A DNA stretch of 64,000 nt from Nostoc sp. KVJ3. GTDB lineage: Bacteria; Cyanobacteriota; Cyanobacteriia; Cyanobacteriales; Nostocaceae. Every line of letters begins with the position of its first letter. The stretch's first letter is position 1. The stretch lies in the NCBI RefSeq assembly GCF_026127265.1, contig NZ_WWFG01000002.1, positions 3,038,001-3,102,000 on the forward strand, read 5' to 3'. Positions 37,111 to 46,186 of the stretch are shown one piece after another. The position numbers were made by a program, and so were the translations under genes. Under the pieces are notes generated by a model. It ran no database searches, was not told the DNA's origin, and saw only the letters and a list, made by a program, of their open reading frames with translations.

Positions 37111-38115
37111 ATGACAAGTAAGCCGGAACGCGTGGTACTGATTGGAGTAGCCGGAGACTCTGGATGCGGAAAATCTACGTTTTTGCGTCGTTTAATAGAT
37201 TTGTTTGGTGAAGATTTAATGACAGTCATCTGCTTGGATGATTATCACTCATTGGATCGCAAACAGCGCAAAGAAACTGGGATAACAGCACTAGACCCTA
37301 GAGCAAATAATTTTGACCTGATGTATGAGCAAATTAAAGCGCTCAAAAGTGGTCAAGGGATTGATAAGCCGATTTATAACCACGAAACTGGCTTGATCGA
37401 TCCGCCGGAGCGAGTGGAGCCGAATCATATTATAGTTGTTGAAGGGCTGCATCCTTTATATGATGAGCGGGTGCGATCGCTAATTGACTTCAGTGTTTAT
37501 TTTGATATTAGCGATGAAGTCAAAATTGCCTGGAAAATCCAGCGAGATATGGCTGAACGCGGTCATCGCTACGAAGATGTTTTAGCGCAAATCAATTCCC
37601 GCAAACCTGATTTTGAAAAGTTTATCGAACCACAAAGAGAATTTGCCGATGTAGTTCTTCAAGTATTACCCACAAACTTGATCAAGAACGACACCGAACG
37701 CAGAGTCCTGCGGGTACGGATGCTGCAAAGGGAAGGTAAGGAAGGCTTCGAGCCAACCTACCTATTTGATGAAGGGTCAACAATTAATTGGACTCCCTGT
37801 GGACGCAAACTGACCTGTTCATATCCTGGTATGCAATTATACTATGGTTCGGATGTTTACTACGGTCGCTATGTTTCAGTACTAGAGGTGGATGGTCAAT
37901 TTGACAACTTGGAAGAAGTAATTTATATCGAAACCCATCTCAGCAATACATCCACCAAATATCAGGGTGAATTGACTCATTTGTTACTCCAGCACCGCGA
38001 GTATCCAGGTTCTAATAATGGTACTGGTTTCTTCCAAGTGCTTACAGGTTTGAAGATGCGTGCTGCTTATGAACGCTTAACAGCTACAGAAGCAAAGTTA
38101 GCGGTTCAGGTTTAA
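37111..38115 (+). CDS. prk: Phosphoribulokinase
   Basis: A protein of 334 residues that phosphorylates ribulose-5-phosphate with ATP to make the RuBisCO substrate. The P-loop GDSGCGKST (about 14-22) is followed by a second Cys in VICLDDYHSLDR. In cyanobacterial and plant enzymes these two Cys form the redox switch, and PRK also binds CP12/GAPDH in the dark. Other conserved blocks are ALDPRANNFDLMYEQ and VVEGLHPLYDERVR. The GAGGGG ribosome site and ATG are clear. It is followed by an intrinsic terminator, so it is monocistronic. Confidence 0.97.
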   Translation: MTSKPERVVLIGVAGDSGCGKSTFLRRLIDLFGEDLMTVICLDDYHSLDRKQRKETGITALDPRANNFDLMYEQIKALKSGQGIDKPIYNHETGLIDPPERVEPNHIIVVEGLHPLYDERVRSLIDFSVYFDISDEVKIAWKIQRDMAERGHRYEDVLAQINSRKPDFEKFIEPQREFADVVLQVLPTNLIKNDTERRVLRVRMLQREGKEGFEPTYLFDEGSTINWTPCGRKLTCSYPGMQLYYGSDVYYGRYVSVLEVDGQFDNLEEVIYIETHLSNTSTKYQGELTHLLLQHREYPGSNNGTGFFQVLTGLKMRAAYERLTATEAKLAVQV

Positions 38116-38535
38116 AAGCAGTAGTGCTTGTGTCAAAGTTTGTGGGGACGCTTCTGGGTGTCCCTTTTTTTTGTGTTATTAAATACATTTTAACGACCGA
38201 CTAACTAGCATAAATTTATATTCTTTATAGAGACTTACCTTATAGATAGTGGTTTTATCAATATTAGGAAGATACTAACTACTGAAGTATAAATATTGTT
38301 ATGATTTCATAAATTAATGTGATTTTGACAGCTTATGTGGTGTTCGCCTAATGAGCTAAATCAAAAGACCTCTCTGAGGTTTTACTACCTAAAACCTTCC
38401 CTCTCTGATTTGGAGAGGGACAACTTGTGCTTTAGTTCAAGTCAGGGAGAGGTTTATCGAACTCACATTAAATTAGGTAGTTGAACTAAATACAACATTT
38501 AGTCAGCGAAAAACTCAAGTCAGGAGGAATTTCCA
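38116..38535. other. Spacer between prk and metK with a degraded repeat
   Basis: Besides the terminator, bases about 38368-38458 hold a block (GACCTCTCTGAGGTTTTACTACCTAAAACC in two parts, with TCCCTCTC and GGGAGAGG) that resembles the core of the foldback element at 17071-17222. I see no gene. Confidence 0.55.
38145..38172 (+). terminator. Intrinsic terminator of prk
   Basis: GGGAC pairs with GTCCC across CGCTTCTGGGT, directly followed by eight T. It lies 30 bases after the prk stop codon. Confidence 0.85.
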
Positions 38536-39804
38536 TTGTCTCGTCGATATTTATTTACCTCCGAGTCAGTCACCGAAGGTCATCCAGATAAAATCTGCGA
38601 TCAGATTTCTGATACCATTCTAGATGCCCTACTGACACAAGACCCCAGCAGCCGTGTTGCAGCTGAAGTAGTAGTTAATACTGGTTTGGTGCTAATCACT
38701 GGTGAAATAACCACCAAAGCCAATGTCAATTTCGTCAATCTTGCCCGCAAAAAAATTGCTGAAATTGGCTATACCAATGCTGATAATGGCTTTTCTGCCA
38801 ACAGCACCAGCGTTCTGCTCGCTTTAGACGAACAATCACCCGATATTGCCCAAGGCGTTAACACTGCCCAAGAAACCCGTGAGCAAGATAGTGACGAACA
38901 ATTTGACAAAATTGGTGCGGGCGATCAAGGTATAATGTTTGGCTTTGCCAGCAACGAAACACCAGAACTGATGCCCTTACCCATCAGTCTGGCTCACCGC
39001 ATTGCTCGCCGATTGGCAGCAGTCCGTAAAACAGGCGAATTGTCATACTTGCGTCCTGACGGCAAAACCCAAGTAACTGTGGTTTACGAAGATGGGCGGC
39101 CCGTAGGGATTGATACCATCTTGATTTCCACCCAGCATACAGCCAGTATTGGGGAAATCACGGATGAGGCGGCGGTACAAGCCAAAATTAAACAAGACCT
39201 CTGGGCAGCAGTGGTTGAACCTGTTTTTGGTGACATTGACATTAAGCCTAATCAGGAAACACGTTTTTTAGTCAACCCCACTGGTAAATTTGTGGTTGGT
39301 GGCCCTCAAGGAGATTCTGGTCTGACAGGACGGAAAATCATCGTTGATACTTATGGTGGTTATTCCCGACATGGTGGCGGTGCTTTTTCTGGCAAAGACC
39401 CCACAAAGGTAGACCGTTCTGCGGCTTATGCGGCTCGCTATGTGGCGAAAAACATTGTCGCCGCTGGGTTAGCAGAAAAAGTTGAAATCCAACTATCCTA
39501 TGCTATTGGTGTAGCGCGACCAACAAGCATTCTAGTGGATACCTTTGGTACTGGCAAGGTGGACGAAGAAACCTTACTAGAATTAATCAACAAGCACTTT
39601 GAACTGCGTCCAGCAGGGATTATCCATACCTTCAATTTACGCAACTTACCAAGTGAACGAGGCGGACGTTTTTATCAGGACGTCGCGGCTTACGGTCATT
39701 TTGGGCGGGCTGATTTAGACTTGCCTTGGGAACAGACCGATAAAGCCGAATTGTTGAAGCAAGCAGCAAGCGGGTCACTTTCGGCAGTGGTTGCTCAGGC
39801 GTAA
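38536..39804 (+). CDS. metK: S-adenosylmethionine synthetase
   Basis: A protein of 422 residues that makes S-adenosylmethionine from methionine and ATP. The motifs are TSESVTEGHPDKICDQISD at the N-terminus, GAGDQGIMFG (about 134), and GGGAFSGKDPTKVDRSAAY in the C-terminal third, all intact. The start is a TTG at 38536: the next ATG is far inside, the residues before ESVTEGHPDK match the family, and AGGAGGA lies about eight bases upstream. A strong hairpin after the stop ends the transcript. The SAM made here also serves methylation of chemoreceptors such as HmpD. Confidence 0.96.
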   Translation: MSRRYLFTSESVTEGHPDKICDQISDTILDALLTQDPSSRVAAEVVVNTGLVLITGEITTKANVNFVNLARKKIAEIGYTNADNGFSANSTSVLLALDEQSPDIAQGVNTAQETREQDSDEQFDKIGAGDQGIMFGFASNETPELMPLPISLAHRIARRLAAVRKTGELSYLRPDGKTQVTVVYEDGRPVGIDTILISTQHTASIGEITDEAAVQAKIKQDLWAAVVEPVFGDIDIKPNQETRFLVNPTGKFVVGGPQGDSGLTGRKIIVDTYGGYSRHGGGAFSGKDPTKVDRSAAYAARYVAKNIVAAGLAEKVEIQLSYAIGVARPTSILVDTFGTGKVDEETLLELINKHFELRPAGIIHTFNLRNLPSERGGRFYQDVAAYGHFGRADLDLPWEQTDKAELLKQAASGSLSAVVAQA

Positions 39805-39847
39805 CTTAAACTTATACGCAACTGCAAGAACTTAGCTTATATATCTA

Positions 39848-39882
39848 AGGGCATAGGCAACTTCAAAAATTGCCTATGCCCT
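39848..39882. terminator. Bidirectional terminator hairpin
   Basis: A perfect 13-bp stem (39848-39860 with 39870-39882, AGGGCATAGGCAA) and a 9-base loop sit between the convergent genes metK and the alpha/beta hydrolase. T-rich sequence follows on the plus side. Confidence 0.75.
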
Positions 39883-39907
39883 CATTTATATTTCAACTTT
39901 CGTCTTA

Positions 39908-40846
39908 TTACTTAGTAATAGACAAAACCCAATCGCCTAAAAGTTGGTTTATTCTATCGGGTACTTCATCATGGGGACAATGACCGGCTCTTAAGAAATG
40001 TTCTGTGAGTTCAGGATAATATTGACGAAATTTTTGGGAACGTTCTCTAGCATTCATCCAAGGGTCAGCTTCTCCCCATAACATTAACAAAGGACAAGTT
40101 AATTGCTTTAGTAGCACATCAACTTTTTCCCCTTGAGGAGTGCTAAAGACTGAAACAAACACATCCAATGCACCCGAATCGTAAGCAGGGCGATAAATTT
40201 CTTCTACTAATTGGTCTGTAATTGCACTTTTGTCAAGATAAACTTTTTCTAGGGTTTGACGAATTACCCAACGTTGACGCACGTATTGAAATAACAGAGA
40301 TTGAGCTAAAGGTTGTTGAAAAATCCACTTAACTGAGTCACCTAGTAGTTTCTGTAAAGAAGAGGCTTGCTTAGGTGGCTGAATTTGAGTTTGTAAAGCT
40401 TCAGGCTCAGATGTAGGCTGGCTTTCGCTAAAAGGGCCAGCACTATTGAGTAAGACTAAACCAGCCGTACTGTCGGGACACTGGGCAGCAACACACAAAG
40501 CAGCGTAGCCACCAAGGGAGTTACCTGCTAATACTGCTTTTTGACCAATTACTTCATTAATAAAATCATGGAGTTGGTCGCGCCATAAGTCACCACTGTA
40601 TTGCAATTTTGGTTTTGCCGATCGCCCAAATCCCAAAAGGTCGATCGCAAATACTTCAAAATCTTGACTCAATCCTGTGATATTCTTGCGCCAATGGTCT
40701 GTGGAAGCACCAAATCCATGTACCAAAAGCAAGGGCGGACGTTGCGATTGCTTCTCTGGCGCACGCACATAGTAAACGTTGTGCCCGCGCCACTGCCAAT
40801 ATTTACCCGGAATTGGATTTGTAGAGAGGGCTGTAGTTACCTGCAT
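39908..40846 (-). CDS. Alpha/beta-fold hydrolase
   Basis: A protein of 312 residues. The oxyanion block LLLVHGFGASTDHWR (about 38-52) is followed by FEVFAIDLLGFGRSAKP, the nucleophile elbow GNSLGG (Ser about 110), the acid in LWGEADPW and His in GHCPHDE. It resembles the cyanobacterial and plastid group that includes pheophytinase-like and epoxide hydrolase-like enzymes. The substrate cannot be told from sequence. No signal peptide; the ATG start is clear. It is convergent with metK. Confidence 0.85.
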   Translation of the reverse strand: MQVTTALSTNPIPGKYWQWRGHNVYYVRAPEKQSQRPPLLLVHGFGASTDHWRKNITGLSQDFEVFAIDLLGFGRSAKPKLQYSGDLWRDQLHDFINEVIGQKAVLAGNSLGGYAALCVAAQCPDSTAGLVLLNSAGPFSESQPTSEPEALQTQIQPPKQASSLQKLLGDSVKWIFQQPLAQSLLFQYVRQRWVIRQTLEKVYLDKSAITDQLVEEIYRPAYDSGALDVFVSVFSTPQGEKVDVLLKQLTCPLLMLWGEADPWMNARERSQKFRQYYPELTEHFLRAGHCPHDEVPDRINQLLGDWVLSITK

Positions 40847-40889
40847 GATTCAAAGAATTGTTAAGTAGCTTTTAATAATTGTAGAGTAG

Positions 40890-40967
40890 GTGGGGAGTGG
40901 GGAGCAGGGGGAGCAGGGGGAGCAGGGGGAGCAGGGGGAGCAGGGGGAGCAGGGGGAGAAAGAATAA
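40890..40967. repeat. Nonamer GGGGGAGCA tandem repeats
   Basis: About seven nearly perfect copies of GGGGGAGCA lie between the divergent hydrolase and aroE genes, followed by copies of ATGCCCA. This is the longest such run in the window. The pattern is a simple repeat without spacers, so it is not CRISPR. Confidence 0.9.
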
Positions 40968-41030
40968 ATAACTAATGCCCAATTCTCAATGCCCAATGCC
41001 CAATAAGTAATACCTAACAAAAAATAACTA

Positions 41031-41915
41031 ATGACTAAAGAAAGCTTAATTACAGGTAAAACTAAACTGCTAGGGGTAATTGGACATCCGGTAGAGCATT
41101 CGCTATCGCCAGTGATGCATAATGCTGCGATCGCACAATTAAAATTAGATTATGTTTATCTTCCCTTTCCCATAGCACCAGAGAATTTAGAAATAGCGAT
41201 CGCAGGTTTTGCCGCGATTGGGGTTGTTGGTTTTAGTGTGACAATCCCTCACAAACAGGCAATCATGCCCCTACTCTCAAAAATTACCCCCCTTGCCCAA
41301 ACCATCGGCGCAGTGAATACAGTTAGCCGCCAAAATAATCAATGGGTAGGGACAAACACCGATATCGAAGGATTTATTGCTCCTTTGCAGACAACCTATA
41401 AGCAAGATTGGAGTCAGAAGGTAGCGGTAATTTTAGGCAATGGTGGCGCAGCCAGGGCAGTTGTAGCAGGTTGTCACCAGCTAGGTTTTGCGAAAATTCA
41501 CGTTGTTGGGCGGAATGTGCAGAGATTACAAGAATTTCACCATAGTTGGAGTAATTCACCCATAGCTGAGAATTTACAAGTTTATCAATGGGAGGAACTA
41601 GCAAAGTTAATTCCCCAAGCTAATTTGCTGGTAAACACAACCCCCATCGGTATGTATCCCAAGGTTGAGGAGTCGCCTCTGAGTGGGCAAGAAATGGCTA
41701 AATTACCAACGGGTGCGATCGCTTACGATTTAATATATATTCCTAAACCAACGCAATTTCTAGAGCAAGCTGAAAAACAAGGGGCAATTGCGATCGATGG
41801 TTTAGAAATGCTTGTACAACAAGGGGTAGCAGCATTAAAAATTTGGTTACAGCAGGAAAATATACCTGTAGAAGTGATGCGCCAAGCTTTGCAAAATCAT
41901 TTGGGTTTAAGTTGA
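41031..41915 (+). CDS. aroE: Shikimate dehydrogenase
   Basis: A protein of 294 residues that reduces 3-dehydroshikimate to shikimate with NADPH in aromatic amino acid synthesis. The N-terminal substrate domain has GVIGHPVEHSLSPVMHNAA and SVTIPHKQAIMP with the catalytic Lys. The NADP domain has ILGNGGAARAV and VNTTPIGMYP; DGLEMLVQQG is near the end. All functional blocks are present. The ATG is preceded by a repeat-rich leader. It is followed after 39 bases by an esterase-like gene on the same strand. Confidence 0.96.
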   Translation: MTKESLITGKTKLLGVIGHPVEHSLSPVMHNAAIAQLKLDYVYLPFPIAPENLEIAIAGFAAIGVVGFSVTIPHKQAIMPLLSKITPLAQTIGAVNTVSRQNNQWVGTNTDIEGFIAPLQTTYKQDWSQKVAVILGNGGAARAVVAGCHQLGFAKIHVVGRNVQRLQEFHHSWSNSPIAENLQVYQWEELAKLIPQANLLVNTTPIGMYPKVEESPLSGQEMAKLPTGAIAYDLIYIPKPTQFLEQAEKQGAIAIDGLEMLVQQGVAALKIWLQQENIPVEVMRQALQNHLGLS

Positions 41916-41954
41916 TGCATAAATAATTACCCTGAGCTAGATTGCCTTTTATTT

Positions 41955-43172
41955 ATGGCACTTGGATTTATGTTTCTCAAACCCAAAATACTTTTCTCAT
42001 GGTTTGTATTCTTACTAAGTTTTACAAGTTTATTTCTCAGTTCTTGGATTGTTCTTCCCGCTCCAAATATGTTTTTACTCACTCTAGCAGTGGGAGCGCC
42101 AGAAGTTAGCCCTTGGTTATTGTTATTCAATTCACTCTCTTTTCTGTTATCTTTTTTCTGCATTCGTCGCCATCAATCACAACGCCTAGCTTGCATTTTC
42201 AGTTTAATCGGATTGCTAATTTGTGTATGGGTGCTAGTGAATATCCCCATAAGTCAAATGCAGATGGATAAAGCGATGAAACAAGGTTTGGGCACAAATT
42301 ATCTAGAGGAAATTCCAGTCTCAGCAAGGGCTAGAATGCAAACCCATCCCTTTGATTTAGTTAATTCTTTTCGGGGTATTCCATTAGGTAAAACCCGTCA
42401 TCAAAAAGATATTATCTTTGCTTCTCCTGCGGGAGTGCCTTTAAAAATGGAAGTTTATCAACCCCCAGAGGTAGGGAAATATCCAGCAGTGATAGTAATT
42501 TATGGTGGAGCTTGGCAATATGGCAATCCTCATGCTAATTCTGAGTTTAATCAATATATCGCTCATCAGGGATATACGGTATTTGCTATCGACTATCGAC
42601 ACGCACCTAAATATAAATTTCCAACTCAGTTAGATGATGTGCGTACAGCCTTGAATTTTATTCGCAAACATGCAGCAGCTTATGAAGCCGATCCAGAACG
42701 TATGGTACTTATAGGACGTTCTGCGGGAGCGCACCTAGCAATGTTAGCGGCTTATCAACCAGATGCACCACCGATTCGGGGAGTAGTAGATTATTACGGG
42801 CCTGTTAACTTGAGTGAAGGATATAAAACACCACCAAACCCCGATCCTATCAACACTCGTGCTGTTTTAAAAGCATTTATGGGTGGTTCATTAGAAGAAT
42901 TCCCTAATCAATATGAAATTGCCTCACCGATAAATTACCTAACGCATCCTTTACCACCAACTTTATTAATTTACGGCAGTCGCGATCATTTGGTGGAAGC
43001 ACGATTTGGCAGACAGATGTACGAACGTTTAAAAAACTCTGGTAATACTGCGGTTTTTTTACAAATTCCTTGGGCAGAACACGCTTTTGATGCCGTTTTC
43101 AATGGTGTGAGCAATCAATTAGCCTTGTATCATACCGAGAGGTTTTTGGCTTGGGCGTTGTTGAAGCAATAA
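41955..43172 (+). CDS. Membrane-anchored alpha/beta hydrolase (esterase/lipase type)
   Basis: A protein of 405 residues. Three hydrophobic segments fill the first 100 residues (about 15-35, 40-55, 70-90). The enzyme domain then has AVIVIYGGAWQYGN (oxyanion, HGG-like), YRHAPKYKFP, the nucleophile GRSAGAHLA (Ser near 256), Asp in YGSRDHLVE and His in WAEHAF. It is closest to bacterial HSL/BD-FAE esterases. The substrate is unknown; membrane anchoring suggests lipids or exported polymers. It lies 39 bases after aroE, perhaps co-transcribed. Confidence 0.8.
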   Translation: MALGFMFLKPKILFSWFVFLLSFTSLFLSSWIVLPAPNMFLLTLAVGAPEVSPWLLLFNSLSFLLSFFCIRRHQSQRLACIFSLIGLLICVWVLVNIPISQMQMDKAMKQGLGTNYLEEIPVSARARMQTHPFDLVNSFRGIPLGKTRHQKDIIFASPAGVPLKMEVYQPPEVGKYPAVIVIYGGAWQYGNPHANSEFNQYIAHQGYTVFAIDYRHAPKYKFPTQLDDVRTALNFIRKHAAAYEADPERMVLIGRSAGAHLAMLAAYQPDAPPIRGVVDYYGPVNLSEGYKTPPNPDPINTRAVLKAFMGGSLEEFPNQYEIASPINYLTHPLPPTLLIYGSRDHLVEARFGRQMYERLKNSGNTAVFLQIPWAEHAFDAVFNGVSNQLALYHTERFLAWALLKQ

Positions 43173-43338
43173 TTTCATTAACATACAGCAGCATTCAAAG
43201 CATAAAATTAAACTAGATTAATTATTTACGCCGTTCTACTTATATTAATCTTTTGGGTATATCACTTTGGGTAGTTAAAACTTATAGCCACTATCGTTAA
43301 GATTTATAAGGTGCTTAAAAACTATCTGAATATGTAGA

Positions 43339-44115
43339 ATGCCAACTGCTTTAATTACTGGTGCTTCTAGTGGTATTGGTAAAGCTTTTGCTCAGGAACT
43401 AGCTGCACGAAAGACAAATCTTGTACTCGTTGCTCGTTCGGAAGAGAAACTAAACCAATTAGCGAAACAACTACAAAGAGAACACAAAATTCAAGTAGAT
43501 GTTATTATCAAAGACCTCACAGAACCTAATGCATCTGCTGCTGTCTTTGATATCATTAAAGCAAAGGAATTAACCATTGACTTATTAATCAATAATGCTG
43601 GTTTTGGTTACTATGGTGACTTTGCAGAAGGGGACGGAGAAAGACAAATTAAAATCGTCCAATTAAACATTTTGGCATTGGTAGATTTAACCCATAAATT
43701 TCTACCTTTAATGCGGCAACGTCGTTCTGGAAGCATTATTAACGTATCTTCTATTACCGCATTTCAACCGATACCATACCTTTCTGTTTATGCTGCCAGT
43801 AAAGCTTTTATTCTTAGTTTTAGTGAAGCACTGTGGGCAGAAAATCGTCAATATGGTGTCCGTATTTTAGTTACTTGTCCGGGGCCAATAGAAACGAACT
43901 TTTTTGCAGAAGCTAATTTTCCTCTAGCGCTGGCAAGCAGCACAAATAAAGTGTATTCTTCCGAAAAAGTGGTTTGGGAATCTTTAGAGGCTTTGGAAAA
44001 AGGCTATCCAACCGTTATTAGTTCTGATACTAACACTCAAATTAGAAGCAAATTATCTCGGCTCGTACCGCGCAAACTTCTGCTGAATATGTTAGCAAAA
44101 CATTTTAGAGCCTAA
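43339..44115 (+). CDS. Short-chain dehydrogenase/reductase
   Basis: A protein of 258 residues of the classical SDR fold. TGASSGIG (residues 7-14) binds the cofactor, LLINNAGFGYYG is the NNAG motif, and the catalytic Ser and YAASK (Tyr/Lys) are in place. The run VARSEEKL after beta-2 suggests NADP(H). It resembles the YqjQ/DltE-like group of unknown substrate. It is monocistronic, with a weak ribosome site before ATG 43339. Confidence 0.88.
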   Translation: MPTALITGASSGIGKAFAQELAARKTNLVLVARSEEKLNQLAKQLQREHKIQVDVIIKDLTEPNASAAVFDIIKAKELTIDLLINNAGFGYYGDFAEGDGERQIKIVQLNILALVDLTHKFLPLMRQRRSGSIINVSSITAFQPIPYLSVYAASKAFILSFSEALWAENRQYGVRILVTCPGPIETNFFAEANFPLALASSTNKVYSSEKVVWESLEALEKGYPTVISSDTNTQIRSKLSRLVPRKLLLNMLAKHFRA

Positions 44116-44443
44116 GTATATAGCTAGGAGAGACGCGATTAATTGCATCTGTACAAGAGTTAGGAGTAGAGACGCGATTAATTGCGTCTGATAAATTCAC
44201 CGAAACAGTTCTGAGTGCTGAGTAAAAAAGTAATAATTGCACGGGCTAAACGCCTCGCTACCGCTAACAGCACAGAAGGTCTGAGAGCAACTGCTTAAAA
44301 GTCATGGAAAAAGAAATAAATATTTATTTCGAGATGCGTAGCGCATATTTAATACGTCCTTACTTCAATCCCCTAGATTTATCTATGGAGTTACTCAGCA
44401 CTATAAGCCGAGGCACTCCTGAAGACTCCTAACTCCTCACTTA
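44116..44443. other. Intergenic region with palindromic repeats
   Basis: It contains two copies of an AGAGACGCGATTAATTGCGTCT hairpin type (about 44129-44155 and 44166-44192) and copy 2 of the 35-bp repeat (44239-44273). The same hairpin type recurs at 45949-45970 and 46124-46150. No gene is seen. Confidence 0.7.
44239..44273. repeat. 35-bp interspersed repeat, copy 2
   Basis: It matches 34953-34987 at both ends (GCACGGGCTAAAC and CCGCTAACAGCAC) and has the same length. Confidence 0.75.
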
Positions 44444-45223
44444 TTAGATATACCTTGTTAATTGAACTCGGTAACGGTCTTTTTTTGTAACGGCGATTTC
44501 CCCAACTTCTAAACGCCCTTTAGAGCGTATGGCGATTAAGTCACCTGATTTTACTTGCGAACTAGCTTGCGTAACTTCCTTCCAATTGACGCGGACATCA
44601 CCAGAATCAATGAAATCAACCATTTTGCTGCGGGACATCCCAAAACCGGCAGATGCGATCGCATCTAATCGCAAAGAAGCTTCCACAGTAGTTAGTTCTT
44701 TCTTCTTTGGTTCCCGAACTTTTAACTCAGTTACCTCAATACGCTGAGTCTTCACAGGAACCGATCGCACTTGTTTCAGACTCATTTCCAAAAATTCTAC
44801 CAACTCTGGGGCAACAATCGCCTGCGCCCCTCGTTCTCCTAAAACAATAATGTCTCCCGTTTTTTCACGAACAATTCCCGTTCCCAACATTGCGCCTAAA
44901 AAGTCGCGGTGAGATGCGGTATCAAACAAGAAATTACCAGCAATTTCGACGGCGACAAGGCTAACTTGAGACTGATCTAGGGGAAGTTCTGCACGAGCGA
45001 TCGCTATTCTTTGGCGTTCAGCTTGGGGATATCCGCCCCACGCAACTAATTGCACCTCTGTCAATCGATTAAACACCCGTTGAATTTCTGCTAATTCTGG
45101 GGGAGACAGAAAATCTGTCAAAACCACTTCCCAAGTTTTGATGGCTTGCTCCGCTTGATCGATTACACGAGCTAGACTATCTCGATTTTCAACACCTTTT
45201 AAAAGTTCTTCTCGTGGCAACAT
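44444..45223 (-). CDS. S4-domain RNA-binding protein (photosystem II S4 protein)
   Basis: A protein of 259 residues. The first 180 residues match the YlmH-like domain (LTDFLSPPELAEIQRVF, VAWGGYPQAERQRIAIAR, GAMLGTGIVREKTGDII), and the last 70 are an S4 RNA-binding domain (LRLDAIASAGFGMSRSKMVD, DVRVNWKEVTQ). Cyanobacterial and plant relatives are annotated as photosystem II S4 proteins, after a relative found near photosystem II genes. An RNA-binding role, perhaps in ribosome rescue or division, is more direct. It is monocistronic on the minus strand. Confidence 0.87.
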   Translation of the reverse strand: MLPREELLKGVENRDSLARVIDQAEQAIKTWEVVLTDFLSPPELAEIQRVFNRLTEVQLVAWGGYPQAERQRIAIARAELPLDQSQVSLVAVEIAGNFLFDTASHRDFLGAMLGTGIVREKTGDIIVLGERGAQAIVAPELVEFLEMSLKQVRSVPVKTQRIEVTELKVREPKKKELTTVEASLRLDAIASAGFGMSRSKMVDFIDSGDVRVNWKEVTQASSQVKSGDLIAIRSKGRLEVGEIAVTKKDRYRVQLTRYI

Positions 45224-45352
45224 TCTTAAAAATTATGAGTTGAGAATTAAGCTGCTAAAACTGTCTTGATTCTAACTTTTCATCAGGAACCCTGACCCCT
45301 AAAAGCCCCTCTACTTCTGATTTATTTCCTACAATCACCGCTTGCATCACTC

Positions 45353-45859
45353 TCACACGCTACCTGTGTCAGCATAACCCTGGATATTTTCTGGATCGAA
45401 CTGACGTAATATTCGGGTTGCTTGTCGTGTGAGAGTTTCAGAGCCTTGAACGGTAACTAAATATTTACCTGCATCTAAGCGGTTGCGATATGGTAAAGCA
45501 TCACCACTGCCTACGAGTAAACCAACTCCGCCACCCACAACCACGCCACCCATAGCACCACTAGCAGCACCCAGTAGTCCACCAACAATGTGATTGCCAA
45601 CTTCACCCGCCCAGGCAAAAGTATCTAAACCAGTAATGAGGCTGAATGTAAAACCTGCAAAAAAGCCAAATGGGATCAGCCAGGTTGCCATCAGTTGTGC
45701 TTGCTTTTTGGCTTGGTCTTTGGGGTCAATTAAGCCAAACTCGTCAGCTGTTTTATACCCTTTCCCCAGGATAGTACTGTTTATGCCTTCTTCTTCTAAA
45801 GCTAAGTAAGCAGCTTCGGCTTGAATACGATCTGGTAATACGGCAACAAGGTAATTCAT
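45353..45859 (-). CDS. Conserved cyanobacterial protein with glycine-zipper membrane segment
   Basis: A protein of 168 residues. The N-terminus (1-50) resembles a general-stress or ACT-like fold (VAVLPDRIQAEAAYLALEEEG). Two hydrophobic parts follow: about 60-82, and a glycine-rich zipper (about 92-120, GGLLGAASGAMGGVVVGGG). A further soluble C-terminus ends the protein (YLVTVQGSETLTRQA). This is a known type among cyanobacterial hypothetical membrane proteins. I cannot assign a function. It is alone on the minus strand. Confidence 0.72.
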   Translation of the reverse strand: MNYLVAVLPDRIQAEAAYLALEEEGINSTILGKGYKTADEFGLIDPKDQAKKQAQLMATWLIPFGFFAGFTFSLITGLDTFAWAGEVGNHIVGGLLGAASGAMGGVVVGGGVGLLVGSGDALPYRNRLDAGKYLVTVQGSETLTRQATRILRQFDPENIQGYADTGSV

Positions 45860-45997
45860 TGATTTTACAATTTGTCTAATAGAAGTTTGCCTTAATTAAC
45901 AGCGTATCAGTCCTGGGTTAATCAATGTTGCATTTGATAGGAGTAGAGACGCGATGAATCGCGTCTGTAAGTAGTAATGCAAAATTAAATATACATT

Positions 45998-46107
45998 TGT
46001 CATTGCGAATGGAGCAAAGCGGAATGAAGCATAAGTCCTTCGGACACGCTTCGCGAACGCAAGGTCTTGGGATTGCTTTGCTACATTTCATTCCGCTCGC
46101 AATGACA
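45998..46107. repeat. 110-bp palindromic element (MITE-like)
   Basis: The ends TGTCATTGCGA (45998-46008) and TCGCAATGACA (46097-46107) are perfect inverted repeats, and the next parts (GCGGAATGAAG and TTCATTCCGC) are also complementary. The middle contains GACACGCTTCGCGAACGC. It lies between two minus-strand genes. Confidence 0.75.
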
Positions 46108-46186
46108 ACTTACAAGAATTAAGAGAGAGATGCGATTAATTGCGTCTGTACAAGAATTAGGAATTTGAAGAGAGAGGCTTTAATTT

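Noticed and set aside
40890..40967. Regular repeats that might suggest a CRISPR array
   Set aside because: The units are nine bases long and directly adjacent, with no spacers; this is a simple tandem repeat.
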